DNA from: an uncultured Parvibacter sp.
GTDB taxonomy: Bacteria; Actinomycetota; Coriobacteriia; Coriobacteriales; Eggerthellaceae
Reading direction: 5' to 3'
Length of the DNA stretch: 32,914 nt
Assembly (NCBI GenBank): GCA_910587945.1
Contig: CAJUNI010000013.1
Location: 5,792-38,705, forward strand
Shown: positions 6,946-13,814 of the stretch, one piece after another
How the letters are laid out: the number at the start of each line of letters is the position of its first letter
Numbering within the stretch: the first letter of the stretch is position 1
Notes under the pieces: model-generated
Database searches by the model: none
Seen by the model: the letters and a program-made list of their open reading frames with translations, nothing else
Told to the model about the DNA's origin: nothing
Translations under genes and position numbers: made by a program

Positions 6946-7866
6946 ATGGAATTCGCTAAGCTGCACGGTCTCGGTAATGACTTTATTTTCTTTGATGGTC
7001 TGAGCACCTCACTGGACATTTCTCCGGAGACAGCCCAGTCCCTTTGCGATCGCCACTTTGGTATTGGTGCTGATGGCGTGATTGTAGTAAAACCTCCCGT
7101 CAACGAAGGAAGTCTCGGCTATATGCACTACATAAACGCCGATGGCACCTTAGCGCAAATGTGTGGCAATGGCGTTCGCTGTACCGCAAAGTATTTGGTC
7201 GATCGAGGCTATGCCACTATCGATGCGGGACAGGCTCGGTTTATCGTTGATACCCTTGCCGGCCCAAAACCCATTACATGCACCGTAGATCAGCAAGGAT
7301 GTATGACGGAAGCAACCGTCAATATGGGAGCCCCCATTCTAGAGCCAGGTGCAATCCCAACCACCTTGAGCAGTAATGCTCATACACCCCAGGGCGAAGC
7401 CTACGTTTGCAGAGCACCTCTCACTTCCCCTTGGGGAACTTTTGAATTTACGCTGGTATCAATGGGCAACCCCCACGCCGTTTGCCTCCTTAATCACCTT
7501 GAAACCCTTCCCGATGAGCTCTTTTTAGCCCCCGAACACTCCCTTGCAAATTTGGATATCAATAGGGTAGGGGCTTATTTTGAGAGCCATGAGGTGTTCC
7601 CTGAGAAAACCAATGTGGAGTTTGTTGTAGAAAACCCTGACGGCACTTTATCCATGCGCGTCTATGAGCGGGGCTGCGGAGAAACCCTTGCCTGTGGTAC
7701 AGGAACCTGTGCGACATTAGTTGCTGCAGTATTGAATCAGCGCTCATCCTGCAAGAATACCGTTCACTTACGCGGGGGCGACCTGCTTATCGAATGGCGT
7801 GACGATAACTCTATTGCCATGACCGGCCCCGCTACGCAATCGTTTATAGGCGTGGTAGCGCTCTAA
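6946..7866 (+). CDS. dapF: Diaminopimelate epimerase
   Basis: DapF interconverts LL- and meso-diaminopimelate, giving the precursor of lysine and of peptidoglycan cross-links. The 306-aa protein begins with the family signature MEFAKLHGLGNDFIFFD. It holds both catalytic cysteines: C73 in QMCGNGVRC and C250 in GCGETLACGTGTC. It starts 9 bp after miaA, with GTGGGGA upstream, so it belongs to the miaB-miaA-dapF-hflX transcription unit. It is slightly longer than the ~275 aa of the E. coli enzyme because of extra loop sequence in the middle. Confidence 0.96.
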   Translation: MEFAKLHGLGNDFIFFDGLSTSLDISPETAQSLCDRHFGIGADGVIVVKPPVNEGSLGYMHYINADGTLAQMCGNGVRCTAKYLVDRGYATIDAGQARFIVDTLAGPKPITCTVDQQGCMTEATVNMGAPILEPGAIPTTLSSNAHTPQGEAYVCRAPLTSPWGTFEFTLVSMGNPHAVCLLNHLETLPDELFLAPEHSLANLDINRVGAYFESHEVFPEKTNVEFVVENPDGTLSMRVYERGCGETLACGTGTCATLVAAVLNQRSSCKNTVHLRGGDLLIEWRDDNSIAMTGPATQSFIGVVAL

Positions 7867-7884
7867 ACACCAGTAAGGATCTTC

Positions 7885-9201
7885 ATGAGTTTTAGTGATG
7901 ATATCTCCATTAAAGGACCCAAGACCACACCGGAAGAATGTCGCGAACGAGCTATTTTAGTGGGCGTAGACCGACCGGGTATGCCATGGTCTATTGAGGC
8001 CTCCTTAGAAGAGCTGGAACGCCTGGCGGATACCGCAGGGGTCGATAGCGTTGCGGCCACCACCCAGCGTTTGGATACCATCAACCCCCGCACCTTCGTG
8101 GGCAGCGGCAAAGCGGAAGAAATTGCACAACTTGCTCTGGAGAATCAAGCCAACGTTGTTATCTTTGACGACGAACTCACTCCTTCCCAACAAACAAACC
8201 TGGAGAAAATAGTTGGACGTGACGTAAAGGTCATCGATCGAACAGCCCTTATCTTGGACATCTTCGCCCTCCATGCCACCAGTAAAGAGGGCCGTCTGCA
8301 AGTGAGACTGGCTCAAAATCAGTATCTCTTACCCCGCTTACGAGGCATGTGGGCTCACCTGGCAAGCAACCGCATGGGTGGTGGCGTTGGCTCGCGTTTT
8401 GGCGAGGGCGAAAGTCAGCTGGAAGTCGACCGCCGCATGGTGCGCAAACGCATTACATCCATCAAGCGTGAACTTGCTCATCTGTCCGACGTACGTACCA
8501 CCCAACGCAACACTCGCTATAACAGTGGCATCTTCAAAGTCGCCCTAGCGGGCTATACCAACGCAGGAAAGTCGAGCCTTCTTAATGCCCTTACCGATGC
8601 TGAGGTTTTGAGCTACGACAAACTGTTTGCTACCCTCGATTCCACAACGCGGCGGTTAACCCTTCCCGAAGGTCGAGAAGTAACCCTCACAGATACCGTG
8701 GGATTCATTCAAAAACTACCTACTACCTTAGTAGAGTCCTTTAAATCCACCCTTGATGAAATCCGAGGCGCCGATCTCATTCTCCATGTCATCGATGCAT
8801 CCTCGCCCGATAGGGATGGGCAGATCCAAGCTGTAGAAGACATCTTTCTCCAGTTATCCGTCGAGCATATACCCGTGGTTATGGTCTTTAATAAAGTGGA
8901 TCTCCTAACAGAAGAAGAGAAGGGGAGTATCACTATTCGCTATCCCCATGCACTTCTCACTTCCACCAAAGCAGAAGAGGGGATAGCTAACCTCATTCAA
9001 CGGATTGCCCAATCAGCGGCAGCCACAGAGACAATTCTTGAAGTTCTTATTCCTTATCAGCGAGGGGATTTAGTGTCGCTCGCCCATGAACGATGCAGCA
9101 TCGTGAGTGAAGATCACAATGACCAAGGAACCCATCTGATTGTTCGTGTGCCACCGGTTTTGGTATCAAAGTTTGCGGATTACAAACTCGTGAGAGAGTG
9201 A
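7885..9201 (+). CDS. hflX: GTPase HflX
   Basis: HflX is a ribosome-binding GTPase that splits stalled ribosomes under stress. The 438-aa protein has the N-terminal HflX domain, the glycine-rich ligand loop SNRMGGGVGSRFGEGESQLE (residues ~161-180), a coiled-coil linker, and the G domain with G1 GYTNAGKSS (223-231), G3 DTVGF (270-274) and G4 NKVD. AAGGA lies 8 bases before the ATG. It is the last gene of the miaB cluster; a strong inverted repeat follows, shared with the convergent lexA gene. Confidence 0.96.
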   Translation: MSFSDDISIKGPKTTPEECRERAILVGVDRPGMPWSIEASLEELERLADTAGVDSVAATTQRLDTINPRTFVGSGKAEEIAQLALENQANVVIFDDELTPSQQTNLEKIVGRDVKVIDRTALILDIFALHATSKEGRLQVRLAQNQYLLPRLRGMWAHLASNRMGGGVGSRFGEGESQLEVDRRMVRKRITSIKRELAHLSDVRTTQRNTRYNSGIFKVALAGYTNAGKSSLLNALTDAEVLSYDKLFATLDSTTRRLTLPEGREVTLTDTVGFIQKLPTTLVESFKSTLDEIRGADLILHVIDASSPDRDGQIQAVEDIFLQLSVEHIPVVMVFNKVDLLTEEEKGSITIRYPHALLTSTKAEEGIANLIQRIAQSAAATETILEVLIPYQRGDLVSLAHERCSIVSEDHNDQGTHLIVRVPPVLVSKFADYKLVRE

Positions 9202-9214
9202 TTCAGAGCAATAA

Positions 9215-9252
9215 AATAGCCCTCACCCCAGATAGAGAGAGTGAGGGCTATT
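9215..9252. terminator. Bidirectional terminator between hflX and lexA
   Basis: A perfect 12-bp inverted repeat (AATAGCCCTCAC / GTGAGGGCTATT) encloses a 14-nt loop between two convergent genes. Further pairing of AGAGCAAT with its complement just outside extends the stem across a small bulge. On the - strand the stem is followed by TTTATTG; on the + strand the T-run is short. It most likely ends both transcripts. Confidence 0.7.
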
Positions 9253-9270
9253 GCTCTAGTATTAGACAGA

Positions 9271-9912
9271 TTAGATCCGCCGAAATACCGCTACAACCTT
9301 ACCTGCAATAGAGCAGTTTGTGGTCAGAATAGGATTCATAGAAGAGTTCTCTGGCTGCAACCGCACATGATCCTTTTCACGATAAAAGCGCTTAACTGTG
9401 GCTCCATCATCAAGGATAGCCACCACGATATCGCCATTGTTGGCTACGGGCTGCTCCTTCACCACAATATAGTCTCCGTCATTAATGCCCGCTTCAATCA
9501 TTGAATCTCCCCGCACGGAGAGCATGAATGAAGGGTTATCACCTACGATTTCGATAGGCAGCGTAATGGTATCAGTAATGTTTTCCTCCGCCAGAATAGG
9601 CACACCAGCAGCTACATCACCAACTAAGGGAACTGATACCACATTATCAAAGCGCGGAGTTACCACATTGGTATACCGGGGTTGCTCTGAGTCAATGTCA
9701 TAGGTTAGGGAAATAGAGCGAGATTTGAGTGGATCACGATGAATGTAGCCTTTTTCTTCAAGGGCATTGAGATGGACGTGAACCGTAGAGGGGGAGGATA
9801 AACCAAGGGCAGTGCATACTTCACGAACCGTAGGACCGTATCCCTTCTGCCGGATACATTCCTCTATACAATCCAATACCGCCTTTTGGCGTTTTGTAAT
9901 TTTCTCGCCCAT
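9271..9912 (-). CDS. lexA: LexA, SOS repressor
   Basis: LexA represses SOS genes until RecA filaments stimulate its self-cleavage. The 213-aa protein has the N-terminal winged helix (TKRQKAVLDCIEECI onward, with recognition-helix region SSPSTVHVHLNALEEKG). The C-terminal peptidase domain carries the cleavage site A102-G103 in GDVAAGVPI, the nucleophile S137 in VRGDSM and the general base K174 in ATVKRFYR. The start is supported by GGGGAGAGCCC just upstream. The divergent intergenic region has three LexA boxes, so lexA is autoregulated together with the small gene on the other side. All catalytic parts are present. Confidence 0.97.
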   Translation of the reverse strand: MGEKITKRQKAVLDCIEECIRQKGYGPTVREVCTALGLSSPSTVHVHLNALEEKGYIHRDPLKSRSISLTYDIDSEQPRYTNVVTPRFDNVVSVPLVGDVAAGVPILAEENITDTITLPIEIVGDNPSFMLSVRGDSMIEAGINDGDYIVVKEQPVANNGDIVVAILDDGATVKRFYREKDHVRLQPENSSMNPILTTNCSIAGKVVAVFRRI

Positions 9913-9931
9913 GGGCTCTCCCCTTCTATAA

Positions 9932-10001
9932 CGAACTTTTGTTCGTTTTTTTATTGACGTGAACTTTTGTTCGCTTTATTATAAGCACGAACAAAGGTTC
10001 T
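9932..10001. promoter_or_regulatory. Triple LexA (SOS) box operator between lexA and a divergent small gene
   Basis: Three 14-bp LexA boxes are present: CGAACTTTTGTTCG at 9932-9945, TGAACTTTTGTTCG at 9960-9973, and CGAACAAAGGTTCT at 9988-10001. They match the CGAAC-N4-GTTCG pattern of Gram-positive LexA. Start-to-start spacing is exactly 28 bp twice. The middle box fills most of the spacer of the rightward promoter, the third covers its expected transcription start, and the first lies in the lexA leader. LexA binding would therefore block both directions. Confidence 0.9.
9954..9982 (+). promoter_or_regulatory. SOS promoter of the divergent small gene
   Basis: TTGACG (9954-9959) and TATTAT (9977-9982) are separated by exactly 17 bp, a near-consensus housekeeping promoter reading toward the 63-codon gene. 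The central LexA box lies inside the spacer. Transcription would start near 9988-9990, giving a ~40-nt leader before ATG 10029. Confidence 0.7.
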
Positions 10002-10007
10002 ATGCAA
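9978..10007 (-). promoter_or_regulatory. Candidate lexA promoter
   Basis: On the - strand, TTGCAT (10007-10002) and TATAAT (9983-9978) are 18 bp apart and read toward lexA. The third LexA box lies in this spacer, mirroring the arrangement on the other strand, and the two -10 elements overlap. The two divergent promoters may therefore compete for polymerase as well as share LexA. Confidence 0.5.
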
Positions 10008-10028
10008 GAGAGAAAGCGAGTAAACGCC

Positions 10029-10220
10029 ATGAACAACCATTCTCAATCCGTAGCAGTTATGGCAACTCGGTCATTCAATGATGCGTCGCGTCGCCAGACT
10101 CAAGTAAATGTATCTGATCAGGATACTTTTACTCAGCCTAAGGCGTTCTCACGCAAGCTCATGATTGAAACGTTCATCATTAGCTGCGCCCTTACATTTG
10201 GACCATTTCTATTTCTCTAA
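10029..10220 (+). CDS. SOS-controlled small protein with a C-terminal membrane segment; candidate division inhibitor
   Basis: The 63-aa protein has a polar N-terminal part (~42 residues, rich in Ser, Asn and Gln) and one hydrophobic segment at its extreme C-terminus (LMIETFIISCALTFGPFLFL). This suggests a tail-anchored, N-in topology. I chose ATG 10029, preceded by GAGAGAAAGCGAG; the in-frame ATG at 10002 touches the third LexA box and has no ribosome site. The gene is divergent from lexA behind a good promoter with LexA boxes. In Mycobacterium (Rv2719c) and Corynebacterium (divS), the gene between lexA and nrdR is an SOS-induced division suppressor; Bacillus yneA is also beside lexA. I see no LysM domain and no sequence likeness, so a division-inhibitor role rests on position and regulation only. 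Confidence 0.75.
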   Translation: MNNHSQSVAVMATRSFNDASRRQTQVNVSDQDTFTQPKAFSRKLMIETFIISCALTFGPFLFL

Positions 10221-10256
10221 AGCTACCTGAGTTCTGTCATAACAGAACTCTCAGCT
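10221..10256 (+). terminator. Hairpin after the SOS small gene
   Basis: GAGTTCTGT (10229-10237) pairs perfectly with ACAGAACTC (10242-10250) around a CATA loop, starting 8 bases after the stop codon. AGCT on each side can add four more pairs. There is no clear T-run afterwards, so it is a probable transcript end or mRNA stabiliser rather than a textbook terminator. Confidence 0.45.
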
Positions 10257-10321
10257 TAATACTTGGGATTCTTTGACCGCATCCACGGTATCATAGCAGC
10301 ACAGTCGAAGTTAGGAGCATC

Positions 10322-10768
10322 ATGCGCTGCCCATCTTGTGGATGTTTAGAATCCAAGGTTGTTGATTCGCGGCCCTCTGAGGATGCCGCCTCTATACGAC
10401 GCCGCAGAGAATGTCTGTCTTGCCAGCATCGGTTTACTACCTATGAACGCATGGAAGACATCCCTGTCATGGTCATCAAATCTGATGGTTCATCAGAGGT
10501 TTTTGATCGCGATAAGCTCCTTCGTGGCATCATGAGTGCTTGCGCAAAACGGCCCATTTCTCCGAGTCAAATCGATGATCTTATTACAGGTATCATCAAT
10601 GATATCGAGTCAAATCAGCGGCGCGAAATTGGCTCTAAAGAACTTGGGGACCTCACGCTTTCTCATCTAGCTCGCCTGGATGATGTGGCTTATATCCGCT
10701 TCATGAGCGTCTATAAAGACTTCCAGAATATTGAGGAATTTGCTGCTGCCCTCAAGGATCTTTCCTAA
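10322..10768 (+). CDS. nrdR: Transcriptional repressor NrdR
   Basis: NrdR senses ATP/dATP and represses ribonucleotide reductase genes. The 148-aa protein has the N-terminal zinc ribbon with C3, C6, C31 and C34 (MRCPSCG and CLSCQHRF). The typical VVDSR and ASIRRRREC stretches and an ATP-cone domain (about residues 47-138) follow. TTAGGAGC precedes the ATG. It is followed by dut, so two genes of deoxynucleotide control are adjacent. No ribonucleotide reductase gene is in the window, and I saw no convincing NrdR box upstream. Confidence 0.97.
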   Translation: MRCPSCGCLESKVVDSRPSEDAASIRRRRECLSCQHRFTTYERMEDIPVMVIKSDGSSEVFDRDKLLRGIMSACAKRPISPSQIDDLITGIINDIESNQRREIGSKELGDLTLSHLARLDDVAYIRFMSVYKDFQNIEEFAAALKDLS

Positions 10769-10792
10769 CGCTATAAGGAGCGAGTGTTCTTA

Positions 10793-11227
10793 ATGATTAC
10801 CCTTGAAACCAAGCTACTCGATTCAGAACAGTTTCTTCCTCATCGCGCCTATAACAATGATGCCGGAGCCGATCTTTGCACCACCATAGATTTCGAACTT
10901 GCACCTTTCGAGCGAAAAACAATTCCTTGTGGTTTCAGCTGCGCCATTCCTGACAGCTGTGCAGGATTAGTCATTCCTCGCAGTGGCCTTGCGTCTCGTC
11001 ACGGAATCACGGTCGTTAATGCACCCGGTCTCATTGATGCTGGCTACCGCGGAGAAATCGCGGTGGTCTTAATGAACCTCGATCCCCATGAAACATTCCA
11101 GGCTCATCGAGGCGATCGGATTGCTCAGCTGGTCATCATTGAGCTACCTTCTATTGAGTTTCAAATTGTGGATAGCTTGCCGCCAAGCCAACGAGATGGT
11201 GCCGGATTCGGTAGCAGCGGCCGATAA
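10793..11227 (+). CDS. dut: dUTP pyrophosphatase (dUTPase)
   Basis: dUTPase hydrolyses dUTP to dUMP and pyrophosphate, keeping uracil out of DNA and supplying dTMP synthesis. The 144-aa protein has all five trimeric dUTPase motifs: AGADL (24-28), PRSGLA (62-67), GLIDAGYRGE (79-88), RGDRIAQLV (106-114) and the C-terminal RDGAGFGSSG (134-143). The ATG at 10793 gives the usual N-terminus (ITLETKLLD). A GTG at 10784 is also in frame but only 3 bases from AAGGAG, while the ATG is 12 bases away; either could be used. The gap from nrdR is only 15-24 bp, so the two are likely co-transcribed. Confidence 0.96.
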   Translation: MITLETKLLDSEQFLPHRAYNNDAGADLCTTIDFELAPFERKTIPCGFSCAIPDSCAGLVIPRSGLASRHGITVVNAPGLIDAGYRGEIAVVLMNLDPHETFQAHRGDRIAQLVIIELPSIEFQIVDSLPPSQRDGAGFGSSGR

Positions 11228-11349
11228 GGAAGAAAAACGGCCATTTTTGCCATATAGTTAGTCATCTGAAGTCAAAATAGGGCCTTAGAACGGCTCTCAG
11301 AGCCTCGTTTATAAAAGCCCAGGTCAGAAGCCTGTTTTTGGAGGAGTTT

Positions 11350-11811
11350 ATGGAAGAACCGAAAAATACCCCGCCGACGACTCCTTTTGAGTCCAATAAG
11401 GGGCCCAAAACTCCTTTTTCTTGGAACAATATCCGCATTCTTGTGCTCATAGCCTATATCGCAGCTCCTGTTTCATTATTTTATGGGGGAGTCCTACTCA
11501 GTGGCATTGGACTCATTTGCGCCATCATCGCACTTCGTCGTGTTAGCAACGCCATTAAACGTGATCCCGAACATGCTGACAGTATTCGTCGATTTAAGAG
11601 TTCTGCTTGGGTAGCAATCTTCGTAACCGGCTTAGCCTTTGCCTTCAATATGGTGGCAGTGGCAATCGTTCTGCCTGTCGTCTTAGAGGCAGTTCAAACA
11701 GGAGACCTCTCAACACTGGAACAACTCTACGGACAAGATCTTAGTTCTCTGAGTGGATCTACAACGGGATCAGAAGGCAGCTCTTCGAAGCCAGGTTCTG
11801 TCTGGGGATAA
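11350..11811 (+). CDS. Small membrane protein of unknown function
   Basis: I do not recognise the family. The 153-aa product has a Pro/Thr-rich N-terminus (~25 residues), two closely spaced hydrophobic segments (about 29-40 and 44-62), a basic loop (LRRVSNAIKRDP), a third hydrophobic segment (about 86-112), and a polar tail rich in Ser and Gly. The layout resembles small DUF4190-like integral membrane proteins, which is only a loose likeness. ATG 11350 has an excellent GGAGG 5 bases upstream; a TTG at 11338 is in frame but unlikely. The 122-bp gap after dut contains a short GGCTC-TCA-GAGCC hairpin and a CAGG/CCTG-TTTTT element just before the ribosome site. Confidence 0.75.
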   Translation: MEEPKNTPPTTPFESNKGPKTPFSWNNIRILVLIAYIAAPVSLFYGGVLLSGIGLICAIIALRRVSNAIKRDPEHADSIRRFKSSAWVAIFVTGLAFAFNMVAVAIVLPVVLEAVQTGDLSTLEQLYGQDLSSLSGSTTGSEGSSSKPGSVWG

Positions 11812-11853
11812 GAAATAGTTAGCAACGCAGCAGCTCTCTGACCTCGTATTTCT

Positions 11854-11874
11854 TATTATCAAAGTCTGATAATA
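11854..11874. promoter_or_regulatory. Operator-like palindrome
   Basis: TATTATCA (11854-11861) and TGATAATA (11867-11874) form a perfect 8-bp inverted repeat around 5 bases. The AT-rich arms make it a better protein-binding site than a terminator. The bound regulator is unknown; the nearest downstream elements are the hairpin RNA and the 58-aa gene. Confidence 0.4.
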
Positions 11875-11924
11875 TATGTTATGTAAAGTTATGAAATTAT
11901 AGCGCTTTGTATTTGCTGTTTTAC

Positions 11925-11990
11925 AACGAGCGATTCCCACTTCTCTTCTCTTAGAGATTGCACAAAATTAGTGACCGCTCGTTCTTTTTT
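11925..11990 (+). terminator. Long hairpin with T-run (terminator or end of a small RNA)
   Basis: AACGAGCG (11925-11932) pairs perfectly with CGCTCGTT (11976-11983) and is followed by TCTTTTTT. The 43-nt interior can add a CAC/GTG helix and a small TCTC-TTA-GAGA hairpin. The long interior is unusual for a plain terminator and suggests the 3' end of a small RNA starting in the AT-rich sequence upstream. It is ~110 bases after the small membrane protein gene, so it could also simply end that transcript. Confidence 0.5.
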
Positions 11991-12100
11991 ACTCATGCAT
12001 CAAAGCTCAACTTAGAACTAACTAATTTTCATTACTGGTCATTGGACTGATATTATTTTCTTTATCATTTCCTATAGCGAATAATGAATGCGAGATTGCA

Positions 12101-12277
12101 ATGAGTAAAAATCAAACGGATACCTATCTATCTAGCAGCCAAGCTTCTAAGCTTCAGGCTAAGTATTCGCTTGTTAAGAAGTTATTGATCATTGCAGTGC
12201 TCATTGTAGTGGCGGAAACATCGCTGTTAGTTTTTATATTGAGCAAGTTCCATATCTCAGCAATCGCAATATTCTAG
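12101..12277 (+). CDS. Possible 58-aa single-pass membrane protein
   Basis: ATG 12101 opens 58 codons. The product has a polar, Ser/Gln-rich N-terminus with basic residues before one hydrophobic helix (about residues 28-49, LLIIAVLIVVAETSLLVFIL) and a short hydrophobic end. The ribosome site is weak (GAG 7 bases upstream). Its stop overlaps the stop of the gene on the other strand: the palindrome CTAG supplies both TAGs. I do not recognise a family. The clear polar-basic-hydrophobic pattern is what makes a real gene plausible. Confidence 0.45.
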   Translation: MSKNQTDTYLSSSQASKLQAKYSLVKKLLIIAVLIVVAETSLLVFILSKFHISAIAIF

Positions 12278-13035
12278 GCACCACTATGGATTTTCATGGC
12301 TATAACCATGGCTCCAAGGTTTCGCGTCTCTCTGAGAAGCTCTGAGGCACTCTGTTCAAATACCTTCTTTGTTTGAGCATCTTCAACCCACAAGTCAATT
12401 TCATAGCAATGCAACGTGCGCTGGCACGATCGTTTCGCTCGATAATTAACCCGGGTCTGCTCGTAGGTTTTAAGCCGGCTCCACTCAACCTTTTGTACAT
12501 CATCCAAAATCGGTTTCGCAGCCACACCAAATGTCTTACAGCACGCTCGCTTAAAGGCTTGCCAGAGCTCTTTTTCTTGGGACTTTTGAGCCTGCTTAGA
12601 CGCTTCTGGACTCGTAATCTTACTACAAACGTTTGTTCGTTTTTCAATAAACTGATCAAACGGATGACGTTGTCTCATACCACCTTTTGATGAGAGAAAA
12701 CGATATTCATCAAAGTGGATCTGTTGAGCATGAAGTGCCCGTCGAAGCAACTCTTGACGGGCATCCAACTCGGCTTTAACGAGGGAATCATCGCTATAGA
12801 TAGTACAGAGAACAGGACACGCCGAATCAGCACTCCCCTTACGCGGAGACTCGTCTTTGACCAGGTAAAATCCGTTGATATGAGACAAAATGTAATCACA
12901 GGTAGCTGCATCGGGAAACACTTGATTCATCGCGCAAAAACACCGATAGAGCACGGTCATCTTTGTCACGATCTTGCTTTGACTGACATCCATATCAGCC
13001 AAATAGCTTTCCATTTCTAATCCCAGTTTTTCCAC
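12274..13035 (-). CDS. Cysteine-rich protein of unknown function
   Basis: I do not recognise this 253-aa protein. It is charged and soluble, with about ten cysteines, some close together (RCFCAMN, ACPVLC, RACCK), and no membrane segment or signal peptide. Histidines (SHIN, RQRHPFDQF, LHCYE) are scattered and no metal motif is complete. The GTG at 13035 gives 253 residues; an in-frame ATG at 13014 has GGGATT upstream and is an equally good start. It lies 36 bp downstream of the flavodoxin-fold protein on the same strand, so co-transcription is likely. It is convergent with the 58-aa gene, with which it shares 4 bp. Confidence 0.65.
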   Translation of the reverse strand: MEKLGLEMESYLADMDVSQSKIVTKMTVLYRCFCAMNQVFPDAATCDYILSHINGFYLVKDESPRKGSADSACPVLCTIYSDDSLVKAELDARQELLRRALHAQQIHFDEYRFLSSKGGMRQRHPFDQFIEKRTNVCSKITSPEASKQAQKSQEKELWQAFKRACCKTFGVAAKPILDDVQKVEWSRLKTYEQTRVNYRAKRSCQRTLHCYEIDLWVEDAQTKKVFEQSASELLRETRNLGAMVIAMKIHSGA

Positions 13036-13071
13036 AGCAGCCTGCGATCCCCTACGCGCTCATCAGCCTTA

Positions 13072-13611
13072 TTAGAGGGATTTCCCCAGATCATAGGCCT
13101 TTTCGAGACCCTCATTTCCGGCGATATCGCCCACTTTATAGACCCCATGCACTACTACCTCGCCAATGCTGGTTTGACCACAATAAGCATTGCTTTTTGC
13201 ATAGGTATCCAAGAGAGGTTGTGCCACCGTGGGATCTTTATCCTCAAAACAAAGGAGCAGGCCCACCTCTGGAATATGAAATGGCTTTGCTATGCCGCAA
13301 AACATACGATCCTGAAACGCCTTAAGCTGAGCAGGATAGGTAAAAGAGTAGAGCGGCGTTGCCCACACCAGCACATCGGCGTTATGTAAAAGCGGATAGT
13401 ATTGCTGCATCTCGTCTTGCTGACAGCAAACGCCTTCATGAGAGAAACAGTACTCGCAGCCGCGGCAGCCTTTAATATCCGCCGTGCCTACTTCGATTCG
13501 CTGTACGTCATGGCCTGCCTCTTGGGCCCCTTTTTCAAAAGCCTCGGCCAAGGCTGCAGAATTCCCATTCTTGCGTGGACTACCATGGACTACCAGAATT
13601 GTCTTACCCAT
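13072..13611 (-). CDS. Flavodoxin-fold NAD(P)H/FMN reductase, iron-sulfur flavoprotein-like
   Basis: The 179-aa protein begins with the FMN-binding flavodoxin-fold pattern KTILVVHGSPRKNGNSAAL. It also has a compact cysteine motif CRGCEYCFSHEGVCC (residues ~50-64) like that of iron-sulfur flavoproteins and related FMN reductases, and the later WATPLYSFTYPAQLKAFQDR region that contacts flavin. Such enzymes transfer electrons between NAD(P)H or ferredoxin and small acceptors in anaerobes. The frame runs further upstream, but ATG 13611 is the right start: AGAGGAA lies 7 bases before it and the conserved strand follows at once. The partner is unknown; the Cys-rich gene directly downstream is a candidate. 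Confidence 0.88.
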   Translation of the reverse strand: MGKTILVVHGSPRKNGNSAALAEAFEKGAQEAGHDVQRIEVGTADIKGCRGCEYCFSHEGVCCQQDEMQQYYPLLHNADVLVWATPLYSFTYPAQLKAFQDRMFCGIAKPFHIPEVGLLLCFEDKDPTVAQPLLDTYAKSNAYCGQTSIGEVVVHGVYKVGDIAGNEGLEKAYDLGKSL

Positions 13612-13775
13612 ATCGTGTTCCTCTTCTCTTCTCTCTATATTGCCTACTATATCCGGCGATGCTTTTGCTTTTTGTCTATAGCCTTTCAATTTCAGATAAA
13701 CCCCATGGCGTTTCATAGCATTATTGCCACTTACAATCATCTTGGTCGGATAAGACTACTTTCGAGTAAAATTTT

Positions 13776-13785
13776 GTTGCGCAAC
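13776..13785. promoter_or_regulatory. Short palindrome upstream of the lipoprotein gene
   Basis: GTTGCGCAAC is a perfect 10-bp palindrome 29 bases before the lipoprotein start codon, just after TAAAAT (13767-13772), a possible -10 element. Its position around the expected transcription start would suit a repressor site. Short palindromes also occur by chance, so this is weak. Confidence 0.25.
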
Positions 13786-13814
13786 CAATTGTCGACTGGA
13801 GGGAACACGACATC

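Larger units (their letters stand above)
11812..12100. other. AT-rich intergenic region with palindrome and structured elements
   Basis: These 289 bases hold no recognisable gene and are visibly richer in A and T than the neighbours. They contain an operator-like palindrome (11854-11874) and a hairpin with a T-run (11925-11990), listed separately. Downstream lies an AT-rich stretch leading to the 58-aa gene, with no convincing -10/-35 pair. The composition and unrecognised flanking genes suggest a variable or acquired segment. Confidence 0.5.

Noticed and set aside
6937..7884. A possible hfq gene between miaA and hflX
   Set aside because: The interval is fully occupied by dapF; no Hfq-like sequence is present. 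This is normal for Actinobacteria.
12626..12640. LexA-box-like sequence (CAAACGTTTGTTCG)
   Set aside because: It has mismatches in the conserved half-site and lies inside the coding sequence of the Cys-rich protein, far from any start.
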